DNA from: Branchiostoma floridae
Lineage: Eukaryota > Chordata > Leptocardii > Amphioxiformes > Branchiostomatidae
Assembly: GCF_000003815.2 (NCBI RefSeq)
Contig: NC_049989.1
Span: forward strand, 22,375,407-22,403,553
DNA: 28,147 bases
Reading direction: 5' to 3'
Shown here: piece by piece, positions 8,473-19,056 of the stretch
How the letters are laid out: every line of letters begins with the position of its first letter
Numbering within the stretch: position 1 is the stretch's first letter
Translations under genes and position numbers: made by a program
Notes under the pieces: generated by a model
Databases searched by the model: none
Seen by the model: only the letters and a program-made list of their open reading frames with translations
What the model was told of the DNA's origin: nothing

Positions 8473-9378
8473 ATGATGGTGATGAGGCTCCTGGTTCTGC
8501 TGCTGACCGCCCTGACGGAAGCTGGGACAGCCGCAGCCTGCAGTTGCGATTCCTGGGGCTGTGATTGCAGCTCAAAGGGCCTCAACAGTGTTCCCCGCAA
8601 CCTGCGTGAGACTTATGGCACCGGTTCGGGTTTTTTGAACCTTCGCTTTCAGAACAATAGTATCACCGTCTTACATCCGGATGATTTCTATCCATGGTAT
8701 AGAAACGTGGGGTATTTAGACCTTAGATCCAACCAGATCTCAATAATCAATATTGGAACATTTGTGTACACTGCTGACCTGTTTGAACTACACCTTTCAA
8801 ACAATCAGTTGACTAGTCTTCCAGCTGGTATTTTCCCTCGTTTTCTGTTGCAGTTATATCTTAACGATAATCAGTTGTCTAGTCTTCAAGCCAACATGTT
8901 TGAGGGCCTCGATTACCTGAGGGAATTGGATCTTCACCAGAATAAGTTGATCAGCCTCCAGGCTGACATGTTTAGTGTACTGGCGTCCACTCCAATTCCT
9001 TTTTATGGTTCTTATGATTCCATTATAGTTAATATTTCCTTGAACCCCTGGCAGTGCGACTGCAACATGCTTCCCTTTAAGCAATTAATGAACGGGTCTC
9101 ATGCCTTTGAAAGCCAGATCATATGTGCCGGACCTGCTAACCTTGCAGGGAAAAACTTGCTAAACGATGTAAATTCTGAAGATCTGATCTGCCCTTGCAG
9201 TGCCTTTTGGAAGAATTGTGTCGCCATACAGTTTTGGAAAAAAGCTCGTTGCAGAAGGAGGTGCAATAATTGTCGGAAGAAATGCAGTAAATGCACGAAG
9301 CAGTTTCGGAAGGTGTGTCCAGATAAGAGCACGCGTAGGGACACGTGTCTCAGAAACCTCAGGAACATGTGCACCTAA
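8473..9378 (+). CDS. LRR-B: secreted LRR protein with cationic ten-Cys tail
   Basis: The product is 301 aa and the frame is intact. Residues 1-22 form a signal peptide (MMVMRLLVLLLTAL, then GTAAA). C23, C25, C30 and C32 make the LRRNT. About five LRRs follow, fewer than in LRR-A, the last with an irregular insertion (TPIPFYGSYDS) before the cap. The LRRCT runs from N191-P-W-Q-C195-D-C to C240. There is no Thr/Pro stalk: a single Pro separates C240 from C242, the first tail cysteine. The 60-residue tail has ten Cys spaced x6, x10, x3, x2, x3, x2, x7, x9, x7 and 19 Lys/Arg against two Asp. The ATG context 'gatcaacATGATGG' is shared with LRR-C. A secreted binder with a basic disulfide-rich end is inferred. 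The ligand is unknown. Confidence 0.9.
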   Translation: MMVMRLLVLLLTALTEAGTAAACSCDSWGCDCSSKGLNSVPRNLRETYGTGSGFLNLRFQNNSITVLHPDDFYPWYRNVGYLDLRSNQISIINIGTFVYTADLFELHLSNNQLTSLPAGIFPRFLLQLYLNDNQLSSLQANMFEGLDYLRELDLHQNKLISLQADMFSVLASTPIPFYGSYDSIIVNISLNPWQCDCNMLPFKQLMNGSHAFESQIICAGPANLAGKNLLNDVNSEDLICPCSAFWKNCVAIQFWKKARCRRRCNNCRKKCSKCTKQFRKVCPDKSTRRDTCLRNLRNMCT

Positions 9379-9509
9379 AGACATAATTCTAAACAGCATG
9401 AAACAGCCTCTAAAACAAGTTTCATCAGTTCTAAAACGTGGTCTCAATCTCTAAAACATGTGTCACACGCTCTAAAGGTGTTTAGAGCTGTTTAGAGCTA
9501 CCTGGCCCA

Positions 9510-10285
9510 CACCGTAGGTACAAATAGGTTTAGAGGTGCCTGCCAAAAACTATAGGTACCCGTAGCTTTTGGGGTGTCTGTCCAAGACTGTAGGTACATG
9601 TAGGTTTAGAGGTGCCTACCCAAAACTGTAGGTCCATGTAGGTTTAGAGGTGCCTACCCAAAACTGTAGGTACATGTAGGTTTAGAGGTGCCTACCCAAA
9701 ATGTAAGTACCTGTAGCTTTAGAGGTGTCTGCCCAAAATGTAGGTACCTGTAGCTTTAAAGGTGTCTGCCCAAAATGTAGGTACCTGTAGCTTTAGAGGT
9801 GTCTGCCCAAAATGTAGGTACCTGTAGCTTTAGAGGTGTCTGCCCAAAATGTAGGTACCTGTAGCTTTAGATGTGTCTACCCAAAATGTAGGTACCTGTA
9901 GCTTTAGAGGTGTCTGCCCAAAATGTAGGTACCTGTAGCTTTAGAGGTGTCTGCCCAAAATGTAGGTACCTGTAGCTTTAGAGGTGTCTGCCCAAAATGT
10001 AGGTACCTGTAGCTTTAGAGGTGTCTGCCCAAAATGTAGGTACCTGTAGCTTTAGATGTGTCTGCCCAAAATGTAAGTACCTGTAGCTTTAGAGGTGTCT
10101 GCCCAAAATGTAGGTACCTGTAGCTTTAGAGGTGTCTGCCCAAAATGTAGGTACCTGCAGCTTTAGAGGTGTCTGCCCAAAACTGTAGGTACCTGTAGGA
10201 TTAAAGGTGCCTACAAAAAACTGTAGGTACATGTAGGTTAAGGAGGTGCCTGCTTAAAGGTTTAGAGGTGCCTATCCAAAACTGT
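9510..10285 (+). repeat. 37/38-bp minisatellite after LRR-B (about 21 units)
   Basis: A few 38-bp units of the common type lead into a homogenised 37-bp variant ('aggtacctgtagctttagag' then 'gtgtctgcccaaaatgt'), and the array returns to 38-bp type at its end. The variant changes one arm of the unit's possible hairpin (CTGC for CCTAC) but has the palindrome AGGTACCT. Confidence 0.9.
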
Positions 10286-10652
10286 CGGCCCCCAATGAAA
10301 AGTAATCCTGTTCATAACCCAGTATCTTCAACTTGTCGAAATCTACAGAGAAGTCATTAAACGAAAAAGAAATGGCCCACAGTCCCAAAAGTATGCAAAC
10401 AGCAGGGTGGCATTGTCATTTGACTGGTTCACAAGTTACCATTTATTGGAATTTGACAATCAGAAAGCGAAAAGTTGGACCACAGTCCTACAAATGTGAC
10501 ACTACCCAGAAATATCAGCTATACTGACAACAGACCCGGTCCACAGGTTAACATGAATATGTGAAAGTTGGTACAAAGTAACACAGATATTAGAACAGTC
10601 GTCTCAGTAACAGATGATGATAACAGAGGTATAAATTACAATCATAGAAACG

Positions 10653-10752
10653 NNNNNNNNNNNNNNNNNNNNNNNNNNNNNNNNNNNNNNNNNNNNNNNN
10701 NNNNNNNNNNNNNNNNNNNNNNNNNNNNNNNNNNNNNNNNNNNNNNNNNNNN
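10653..10752. other. Assembly gap of exactly 100 N
   Basis: A round 100 N is the usual placeholder for a gap of unknown size. Both sides of it match each other's locus, which is the key clue that two overlapping contigs were laid end to end. Confidence 0.95.
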
Positions 10753-12298
10753 GAAAGATTCATGTTTCATCAATGGAGTCGGGACAATACATCATGATCA
10801 TTCACTGTATTCTGCGTCTGCAGTCATGGGCACGTACGCGACCACATATACATAAAATATTTGCGGAAAACTGTAGCAGTTCGGACACATGTAGCTGGTA
10901 AGATTAACGTGCCGTCCCTGGCGGATTTGTTGAAGTGTACGTAAATCAGGCGGGGCACCATTCCAGGTCATTCACCTGTTCAGGTCAGACTGTAAGGTTT
11001 AATTCTACATCCTGCACGAAGCTAGGTACATTCTCTTACCTTTTGCTCACTTCGTGCGCAAGGTTGGTGAAAACAGCATTTCTTTTAATTTCCCATTCAA
11101 TCAATTACACTGTAGATGCTTTTTCAAGCCGCAGACTTTTAAATGGTGAATGACTCCTCAGTGTCAGTGAGATGGGAAGTTAGTAGCCCCCGTTGCAGAC
11201 GTCGAGTTTGCCGTGAAAACGATTTTGCCCCGCCTTCTTAACAGCATCGTCAGTGACCAAAAACACGGGGTACTTGTGTATAAGAAGCTTAAGATAAAAT
11301 AAAAAAAAACATCCGTGCCATTCTGGGCTGTGGTTCATGTTAAGCCCCCCCCCCCCCATTATGTGCAACTTTAAACAAGCATAGATCACATGAATCTTTA
11401 GAGATACAGTGTAATACAAATTTTGTGCGTTTCTCGGAGTTGCTTATGTCAACAAAACATTCATGTAAGCCCGCCAGCCTGCTGTTCTCTAGTTTCATTC
11501 CTGCTATAAAAAAACCTCTACGTTTGTCAACAAGACGATTTTTTCTAACATGAAGCCAGGCACCACGAAAAGATGTTTTATGTACAATCCATGAAGATTT
11601 TGTGACGTTTTTAAATTTCGCCCCATTTCCTTCCCCTAATCTTTCTCACCTGTGCTTGATTACATTTGTTAACTTTCCACACCTGCGCTTGTGATTACTT
11701 GATTAGAATAGTCGGCGTGTCCTTAACCTGCCTGACCCCTATCTCAGCAGAGAGTAGTCTGTTCACGTTACCGCCCAGTTGCCCTTTCCAGTGGTGCGTC
11801 ATGGCTTTGTGTTTTCATGATATGTGTGCTACACTCACTATTAAACTTTGGTCTGTGTAACTGTTGGGCCTGCCTGGTGTTGTAACTGTGTATTTGACTG
11901 TTACAGTTATAGCTGTTTACAGCCTTGGCCTGTGTGGCAGTCTATTGTTGCATGGGGAGGAAGATGGGCTGAGATGCTGTATTTGCTCTCAAGCAAATGT
12001 CTACTTTTGTTGCGTTATCTGTATGGCAGAACGTAAAGACAATATACACCATTCGGTGTATGAATTAACCCAAAATGCTCTTATTTTCTTATAGACATCG
12101 TGACCTTGACCTAAGAACTGATTGTGACCTGCTGTCATATTCAGTCTGTAACCAGAGGCGAACCCGAAAATCACTGCCCAGGTGCGTGCAAGTCTCCCAG
12201 ATCAACGTTAGTTTACAGGGGCATGAAGCAGGATTGAAGTCAGGTTCATCCTGTAATAGTGCAAAGAAGCCTTTATATTATGGATAGGGTTACTCTGT

Positions 12299-12880
12299 NN
12301 NNNNNNNNNNNNNNNNNNNNNNNNNNNNNNNNNNNNNNNNNNNNNNNNNNNNNNNNNNNNNNNNNNNNNNNNNNNNNNNNNNNNNNNNNNNNNNNNNNNN
12401 NNNNNNNNNNNNNNNNNNNNNNNNNNNNNNNNNNNNNNNNNNNNNNNNNNNNNNNNNNNNNNNNNNNNNNNNNNNNNNNNNNNNNNNNNNNNNNNNNNNN
12501 NNNNNNNNNNNNNNNNNNNNNNNNNNNNNNNNNNNNNNNNNNNNNNNNNNNNNNNNNNNNNNNNNNNNNNNNNNNNNNNNNNNNNNNNNNNNNNNNNNNN
12601 NNNNNNNNNNNNNNNNNNNNNNNNNNNNNNNNNNNNNNNNNNNNNNNNNNNNNNNNNNNNNNNNNNNNNNNNNNNNNNNNNNNNNNNNNNNNNNNNNNNN
12701 NNNNNNNNNNNNNNNNNNNNNNNNNNNNNNNNNNNNNNNNNNNNNNNNNNNNNNNNNNNNNNNNNNNNNNNNNNNNNNNNNNNNNNNNNNNNNNNNNNNN
12801 NNNNNNNNNNNNNNNNNNNNNNNNNNNNNNNNNNNNNNNNNNNNNNNNNNNNNNNNNNNNNNNNNNNNNNNNNNNNNNNN
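12299..12880. other. Assembly gap (582 N) over the 5' end of LRR-B'
   Basis: In the left copy the matching interval is about 457 bases (8112-8568), so the gap size is an estimate. It hides the acceptor, ATG, signal peptide and LRRNT cysteines of LRR-B'. Long open frames crossing it are artefacts. Confidence 0.95.
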
Positions 12881-13690
12881 GCGCTCAAGGGCCTCAACAG
12901 TGTTCCCCGCAACCTGCGTGAGACTTATGGCACCGGTTCGGGTTTTTTGAACCTTCGCTTTCAGAACAATAGTATCACCGTCTTACATCCGGATGATTTC
13001 TATCCATGGTATAGAAACGTGGGGTATTTAGACCTTAGATCCAACCAGATCTCAATAATCAATATTGGAACATTTGTGTACACTGCTGACCTGTTTGAAC
13101 TACACCTTTCAAACAATCAGTTGACTAGTCTTCCAGCTGGTATTTTCCCTCGTTTTCTGTTGCAGTTATATCTTAACGATAATCAGTTGTCTAGTCTTCA
13201 AGCCAACATGTTTGAGGGCCTCGATTACCTGAGGGAATTGGATCTTCACCAGAATAAGTTGATCAGCCTCCAGGCTGACATGTTTAGTGTACTGGCGTCC
13301 ACTCCAATTCCTTTTTATGGTTCTTATGATTCCATTATAGTTAATATTTCCTTGAACCCCTGGCAGTGCGACTGCAACATGCTTCCCTTTAAGCAATTAA
13401 TGAACGGGTCTCATGCCTTTGAAAGCCAGATCATATGTGCCGGACCTGCTAACCTTGCAGGGAAAAACTTGCTAAACGATGTAAATTCTGAAGATCTGAT
13501 CTGCCCTTGCAGTGCCTTTTGGAAGAATTGTGTCGCCATACAGTTTTGGAAAAAAGCTCGTTGCAGAAGGAGGTGCAATAATTGTCGGAAGAAATGCAGT
13601 AAATGCACGAAGCAGTTTCGGAAGGTGTGTCCAGATAAGAGCACGCGTAGGGACACGTGTCTCAGAAACCTCAGGAACATGTGCACCTAA
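12881..13690 (+). CDS. LRR-B': 5'-partial copy of LRR-B
   Basis: The frame is open from the gap edge to TAA at 13690. From the fifth codon on it encodes the same protein as LRR-B (GLNSVPRNL onward): the same LRRs, LRRCT and ten-Cys basic tail. The first bases, 'gcgctcaag', differ from LRR-B by apparent single-base losses, as expected of poor sequence at a contig end. No start codon is visible; a TTG at 12947 is only an internal Leu. It is probably the same gene as LRR-B, or its other allele, entered twice. A true recent duplicate remains possible. Confidence 0.8.
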   Translation, partial: ALKGLNSVPRNLRETYGTGSGFLNLRFQNNSITVLHPDDFYPWYRNVGYLDLRSNQISIINIGTFVYTADLFELHLSNNQLTSLPAGIFPRFLLQLYLNDNQLSSLQANMFEGLDYLRELDLHQNKLISLQADMFSVLASTPIPFYGSYDSIIVNISLNPWQCDCNMLPFKQLMNGSHAFESQIICAGPANLAGKNLLNDVNSEDLICPCSAFWKNCVAIQFWKKARCRRRCNNCRKKCSKCTKQFRKVCPDKSTRRDTCLRNLRNMCT

Positions 13691-13821
13691 AGACATAATT
13701 CTAAACAGCATGAAACAGCCTCTAAAACAAGTTTCATCAGTTCTAAAACGTGGTCTCAATCTCTAAAACATGTGTCACACGCTCTAAAGGTGTTTAGAGC
13801 TGTTTAGAGCTACCTGGCCCA

Positions 13822-14745
13822 CACCGTAGGTACAAATAGGTTTAGAGGTGCCTGCCAAAAACTATAGGTACCCGTAGCTTTTGGGGTGTCTGTCCAAGAC
13901 TGTAGGTACATGTAGGTTTAGAGGTGCCTACCCAAAACTGTAGGTCCATGTAGGTTTAGAGGTGCCTACCCAAAACTGTAGGTACATGTAGGTTTAGAGG
14001 TGCCTACCCAAAATGTAAGTACCTGTAGCTTTAGAGGTGTCTGCCCAAAATGTAGGTACCTGTAGCTTTAAAGGTGTCTGCCCAAAATGTAGGTACCTGT
14101 AGCTTTAGAGGTGTCTGCCCAAAATGTAGGTACCTGTAGCTTTAGAGGTGTCTGCCCAAAATGTAGGTACCTGTAGCTTTAGATGTGTCTACCCAAAATG
14201 TAGGTACCTGTAGCTTTAGAGGTGTCTGCCCAAAATGTAGGTACCTGTAGCTTTAGAGGTGTCTGCCCAAAATGTAGGTACCTGTAGCTTTAGAGGTGTC
14301 TACCCAAAATGTAAGTACCTGTAGCTTTAGAGGTGTCTGCCCAAAATGTAGGTACCTGTAGCTTTAGAGGTGTCTGCCCAAAATGTAGGTACCTGTAGCT
14401 TTAGAGGTGTCTGCCCAAAATGTAGGTACCTGTAGCTTTAGAGGTGTCTGCCCAAAATGTAGGTACCTGTAGCTTTAGAGGTGTCTGCCCAAAATGTAGG
14501 TACCTGTAGCTTTAGATGTGTCTGCCCAAAATGTAAGTACCTGTAGCTTTAGAGGTGTCTGCCCAAAATGTAGGTACCTGTAGCTTTAGAGGTGTCTGCC
14601 CAAAATGTAGGTACCTGCAGCTTTAGAGGTGTCTGCCCAAAACTGTAGGTACCTGTAGGATTAAAGGTGCCTACAAAAAACTGTAGGTACATGTAGGTTA
14701 AGGAGGTGCCTGCTTAAAGGTTTAGAGGTGCCTATCCAAAACTGT
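13822..14745 (+). repeat. 37/38-bp minisatellite after LRR-B' (about 25 units)
   Basis: It is the same array as behind LRR-B but 148 bases longer, exactly four 37-bp units. A variant unit with 'gtctacccaaaatgtaag' near 14297 belongs to the extra segment. Unit-number change is what two alleles, or a collapse in one assembly, would give. Confidence 0.9.
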
Positions 14746-16304
14746 CGGCCCCCAATGAAAAGTAATCCTGTTCATAACCCAGTATCTTCAACTTGTCGAA
14801 ATCTACAGAGAAGTCATTAAACGAAAAAGAAATGGCCCACAGTCCCAAAAGTATGCAAACAGCAGGGTGGCATTGTCATTTGACTGGTTCACAAGTTACC
14901 ATTTATTGGAATTTGACAATCAGAAAGCGAAAAGTTGGACCACAGTCCTACAAATGTGACACTACCCAGAAATATCAGCTATACTGACAACAGACCCGGT
15001 CCACAGGTTAACATGAATATGTGAAAGTTGGTACAAAGTAACACAGATATTAGAACAGTCGTCTCAGTAACAGATGATGATAACAGAGGTATAAATTACA
15101 ATCATAGAAACTGTTTGAAAAGGTTGGATATCAATGGAAGAACGTAGACTGCAGGATGCCCATGACAGCACTGATGTACTTAGCATGAAAGTTCATCTGT
15201 GTTGGTAGAATACATAAGAGAAAAATTGCATAACTGTCCTTCCAACACTATAATGACTATAGGGACTTACCCCGAAAAGTCCCTATAGTCATTATAGTGT
15301 TGGAAGGAAAGTTTAACAATTTTTCTATAAGCACTGATGTACGATGTTTGGTCACAAGAATGGATTTTCTTCCATATCACACATACCTACAAAGATGTGT
15401 TACCCAACAATTTGTGATATGATTGAGAATTTTTCTGAAAAAAATATTTGTATATTCATATATATCATCTTTATGGTAAAATCTTATGTTAAAAACGTTA
15501 TGGTGAACTTGGTTGTTTCATTACGTTATACACAAATTAATGTATATATAGCTTGTTTGGTTGCATTCCTCCAACTTAACCGATTGATAATATTTTCAGG
15601 TTGATCTGGTCACAATTTCATCACTTTATCATTTACCTATCTATTGATTTTAACCTAAATTTCATGATATCATTCAGGTCTCTTTTACTTAAAAATCTAT
15701 CGTTATTATAAATGCTATTTCGGGTGATGGAAACATATATCATTAAGGCTTGTAATTGTTTAACTTCCATACACAATAGAAGCTTAACATTGTTGATTTT
15801 TACTGACGACTTTGTGATCAAAGGATGGATCTTTTCACATTTCATTGACATGATATAATTGTTATTATATGCAGTATTTTCTGAGCAAAACTCTTGTTCA
15901 CTCTTGAAACAAGTGTCATTTTTCCTCAGAAGCCATTTTGTTGAACTAAAATCACAAACGTTACATTTTCAACTTCCCCTTACAGCAGTAACCCTAAATA
16001 TCCTTAACATTTCATACATACACAGCAGTTATGTTCTGCGTTATAATACCTGATTGAGTTCTTAATCATAAATGTCAACTGTTAGAAAATACCGTTGATG
16101 AAACACGACACTTGTTTCTGTGTAACTATAACACTTAGAATTTTATAGTTATAAGACTGAAGCAATTCTAGGGTGAAAGGATTTCCTTTGTGCAGTATTT
16201 ATCGTCTACTTTTTGGTATTTCAAACTTGTGTAAATTAAAGAAAAAACGTCTAGCTTATTTAGTACTATTGACAACTACTTATTTTATGGTGAAAACTGG
16301 GTTT
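14746..16304. other. Conserved 3' flank, unit 2, no gene
   Basis: It aligns with 3210-4556 of unit 1 and 25250-27094 of unit 3 apart from the hairpin insertion at 15180-15330. Short frames such as 14793-14987 and 15344-15604 are not kept in the other units. Confidence 0.55.
15168..15342. mobile_element. 151-bp hairpin insertion with 12-bp direct repeats
   Basis: 'gcactgatgtac' occurs at 15168-15179 and 15331-15342, and the 151 bases between are absent from units 1 and 3, where the site occurs once. Inside is a perfect 32-bp inverted repeat (15237-15268 and 15277-15308) around an 8-base loop. An imperfect outer stem ('gaaaaattg' on the left, 'caatttttc' on the right) extends it to about 110 bases. 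It looks like a small non-autonomous element and would also form a long RNA hairpin. Confidence 0.75.
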
Positions 16305-16394
16305 AATAAAAGTTCCAAAGGGGAACTAAAAGTCTGTGTCTCCAGCGTTGTTAATGACGGATGGTTGTGGTGCAGGTGTGTAGGTTGGTTTGTT
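16305..16394 (+). terminator. Conserved 3'-end element, unit 2
   Basis: AATAAA (16305-16310), AGTTCC-aaagg-GGAACT (16311-16327) and the GT-rich tract (16365-16394) occur in the same order and spacing as in unit 1. Confidence 0.45.
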
Positions 16395-17085
16395 AGTTAA
16401 AAGTTAAAGTGCCTCCCGTTCCAGATGGTGCATAGGGCGGACCCCATCTCCCTTACAATAGCCCTTGGGCCACACAACTTTTTGCAATCACTACAGCAGG
16501 GTCTAGTCCACTGGTAGTGGTGTGTGTTCAACTACCATACTCCATTTTATCCAGCATAGACAAAGTGTTGTAGAGAAGTGATGTATATAACCCAAGAAGA
16601 AACATGAAATCCCTTAGGTGTATTTCCTACGGACATACATGTACATGTACAATTTATCTATAAACTGCTCTGAAATTTGGAAGATTTGTTTTTTGTTTAT
16701 TCTCACACTTAGAATCATAAGGTTCTGGGTTTGAATCCCACAGGCCCCAATGGCGCATGGAAAATCAAATACTTTGTAGAGTGTTTTTCCTACTCAACTC
16801 AGATGGAAAGAAGTGGAGGTCCCACTAGTCCTCAGGCATGTAAAAGAAACCAACACACTTATCTGCACGAGTAGTGGTCCTTTTCAATGTAAGCAGATAA
16901 TTCTAACATTCTGGTCTTACAAAAATGCTATTTGCTATGTTTGAAGGCAGTTAACAATTATCCAAGGCTCTTCGTTCCCAAATCGCTCCAATGTATTACT
17001 TTAAAATGCTTGAAGACAAGAAATCAAAGGTGCTGTTTGGTTACTTACATCGCCTTGACGTAATTTCCTGAGCAGCAAGTGTTTA
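16395..17085. other. Conserved distal 3' flank, unit 2
   Basis: It aligns with 4645-5370. It holds a tRNA B-box-like string (16721-16740) with no convincing partner A box or cloverleaf. No gene is seen. Confidence 0.5.
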
Positions 17086-18026
17086 AGGTCTACCGCATTG
17101 TAGCAGGGAGCGAGTTTTATGATCTAGTGAAACCTCCTCTCGTCACAGTCATGTCGTGCTGAATTAGGGACTAGCTATCAGGCTGACACAGAAAAATCCT
17201 CCACAGGAAAGAATATAAGAATTCCAATCATCGCCGAGCCATAACTTAATCAACAATCAGTGAAACTTCACTGCATATTTCGTTGGCATCCGTCTGTCTC
17301 GGAAGACAATGGTAGGCAGACGGGTTTAAGGCGACCCGTCTGCCTGGCCTGCACTTGGGTTTTTAAGGTGAAGGAGGGGTGTGCACGTCCTTCTCCACCC
17401 TCTCGTCCACTGGCACACTAGTCCTACAGGGGCAACTGTTTGCCACGTGTAAGACGGCCCCAGCACATGCAGGTTTGTTGTTTGGAGTTTCTAGGAGACT
17501 GCATATTTAGGATGGTTCATACTTTAGTTTACTCTTCCTTGTTGGAGGGACCAAGCAGACTGGTGCATCCAGACTACATCATGGCCCGTTAGTTTTATCT
17601 GTCGGTTCGGTCTGGACAGCAAAATAAACAAAAAAACAGAGGCTTGGGGTAATTATGCATCGGCAGGCACAGTTTTATGGAGGAAATTAACAGAATTATA
17701 GATATTCTGACATTAGTATAGACCAGATTAACAGCAGGCTGCAGAGGCCTACTCCTCAGTCCTACAGACGGAGCGTCACCTAGCGGAATAGATACATCCT
17801 GCATATCAAGTCGTGGGACTAATTTGCCACAAGTCTTGGAATGCGGCCTGGTACTTTTAGACGATCTTACACAACCGAAAACTTAGTGTTAGTACCGGGT
17901 AATTGGCCTCGGAACCGCCCCGTCAGCGCTGTGCTGTACTTTCGGCCATTCTTGAGCCTCCTTTAATACCAGAAATATCTCCGCTCGCTCCCCGGTCTCG
18001 CCGAACCTTCTGTCTGGTGCCTTCCG
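17086..18026. other. Spacer between units 2 and 3
   Basis: It is unlike the spacer between units 1 and 2, which holds the SDS exon. It contains a perfect 11-bp inverted repeat, 'aggcagacggg' at 17314-17324 and 'cccgtctgcct' at 17335-17345, in a GC-richer stretch (about 17290-17480) that could be part of a dispersed repeat. Minus-strand frames at 17595-17804 and 17889-18077 resemble nothing I know. Confidence 0.4.
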
Positions 18027-18130
18027 CACCTTCAGCTTCGGGTACCTTCGGCATCCGTCGGAACGCTCGGCACCCACTCGGCTGATCCTGAGTACTAGAG
18101 CTTCGGGTCACACTCGGAACATCAACCCGG
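18027..18130. other. TCGG-rich left edge of LRR unit 3
   Basis: Counterpart of 5735-5850. The match continues through 'cattttagcgacacaracat' at about 18233-18255, where the retroelement remnant interrupts it. Confidence 0.55.
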
Positions 18131-18255
18131 CAGTTCAGCACGGGCGATTGGCCTGACGCCTATGGTTGAAGTGGAAAGGATTATTTCGAAAGTCAAATTC
18201 TGTTAAACTCAATGGTCAGCTCTGTGACAAACCCATTTTAGCGACACAGACATAG

Positions 18256-19022
18256 TCAAGTTTATTACCCGTGGGCTAATTGCAGGTAACATAAAAGATT
18301 CAAACAGTCTAAAATACAATATCACAAGTGTTTAATCTAGTCTAAAACTAGTAAAAGCTAACTCTACATCCTGGGTTATTGGGTTCCGAACTCCGTTTTC
18401 GAAGACAGTGGAAGACGAAAGATCCCACCTTTTCTATTATGTGTGGGTTTTGTGATGTTAAAAGAAGAACTGTTTTCTTTTCTTTTTGTCAGTGAATGTG
18501 AGGAACTTTGGGTGGAATTTGATGGCCTCTTTGAACAGCTCTTTTCTTTCTTGATTATAGAAAGAGCAGTTTGACATAAAATGTGTTTTGTCTTCCACCA
18601 CGTTTGACGTACATTGCTTGCATGTTTTTTTTCACAAACGGATAGCCTCTTGTACCGCCCTCTCTCAATTTCGAGAAGCTGTGCACTAATTCTAATTTTG
18701 CTGATTGCTGAGCGTAAATCAAAATTATCTAATTCTAAGTATTTTTCCATAGTATGTGCTGTTTTACAGGTCTTATAGAATATTAGCTTACCAGTATCTA
18801 TACTCAAGTTATGACGAGAGGTTTGAATTAACATATCAGAGATTCTAGATCTTATCATTGTACATATAGATCTGATATCACTAAGTGAGTTACATGAATG
18901 AAAAGGGTAGGAGTGGCCAGTACCATCTAAAATTTCTTTCACTCGTTGTAACAAGGTTCTTCTACGACTATTATAATTAGAAACAGATTTATGTTGATAC
19001 AAAAGGGCATCAGCTTGTAACA
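18256..19022 (-). mobile_element. 5'-truncated retroelement remnant (C-terminal ORF part)
   Basis: This insertion in unit 3 interrupts sequence continuous at about 5963-6005 in unit 2. On the minus strand a frame open from 19023 contains a SKIRIS...EIERGRY segment, which I associate with C-terminal parts of invertebrate retroelement polyproteins. After the run of eight T at 18625-18632 the family-like reading moves to another frame, where a C-x2-C-x9-H-x4-C zinc-knuckle pattern appears. Near 18472-18487 it shifts again, to a short Arg/Pro-rich end. The 3' end on the minus strand is 'aataaacttgac', a common tail type. Two frameshifts and the missing 5' part mean it is dead. Family is not certain. 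Confidence 0.55.
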
Positions 19023-19056
19023 AATGGTTTATCGCCCATAGGCAAGTAAGACAATA

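Larger units (their letters stand above)
6568..10652. repeat. Left copy of a near-identical block (contig-end overlap)
   Basis: It matches 10754-15111 with offset 4186 at the left, 4312 across the LRR gene and 4460 at the right. The identity stops at a 100-N gap (10653-10752) that both copies abut. Differences seen are one extra T near 12272, four extra 37-bp units in the right copy, N-gap sizes and a few bases at contig ends. Confidence 0.85.
10754..15111. repeat. Right copy of the near-identical block
   Basis: This is the counterpart of 6568-10652 and holds LRR-B' and its minisatellite. Beyond 15111 it runs on into unique 3' flank that continues the pattern of units 1 and 3, as expected if this contig simply carries the same locus further. 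Confidence 0.85.

Noticed and set aside
9510-10285. CRISPR array
   Set aside because: Units are contiguous 37-38 bp repeats without unique spacers, in an animal genome with no cas genes.
12208-12921. Long frames on both strands through the 582-N gap
   Set aside because: They are open only because N carries no stop codons.
16721-16740. tRNA gene or tRNA-derived SINE (B-box-like string)
   Set aside because: No matching A box at the right distance and no acceptor stem. Unit 1 carries a diverged version in the same place, so it is ordinary flank.
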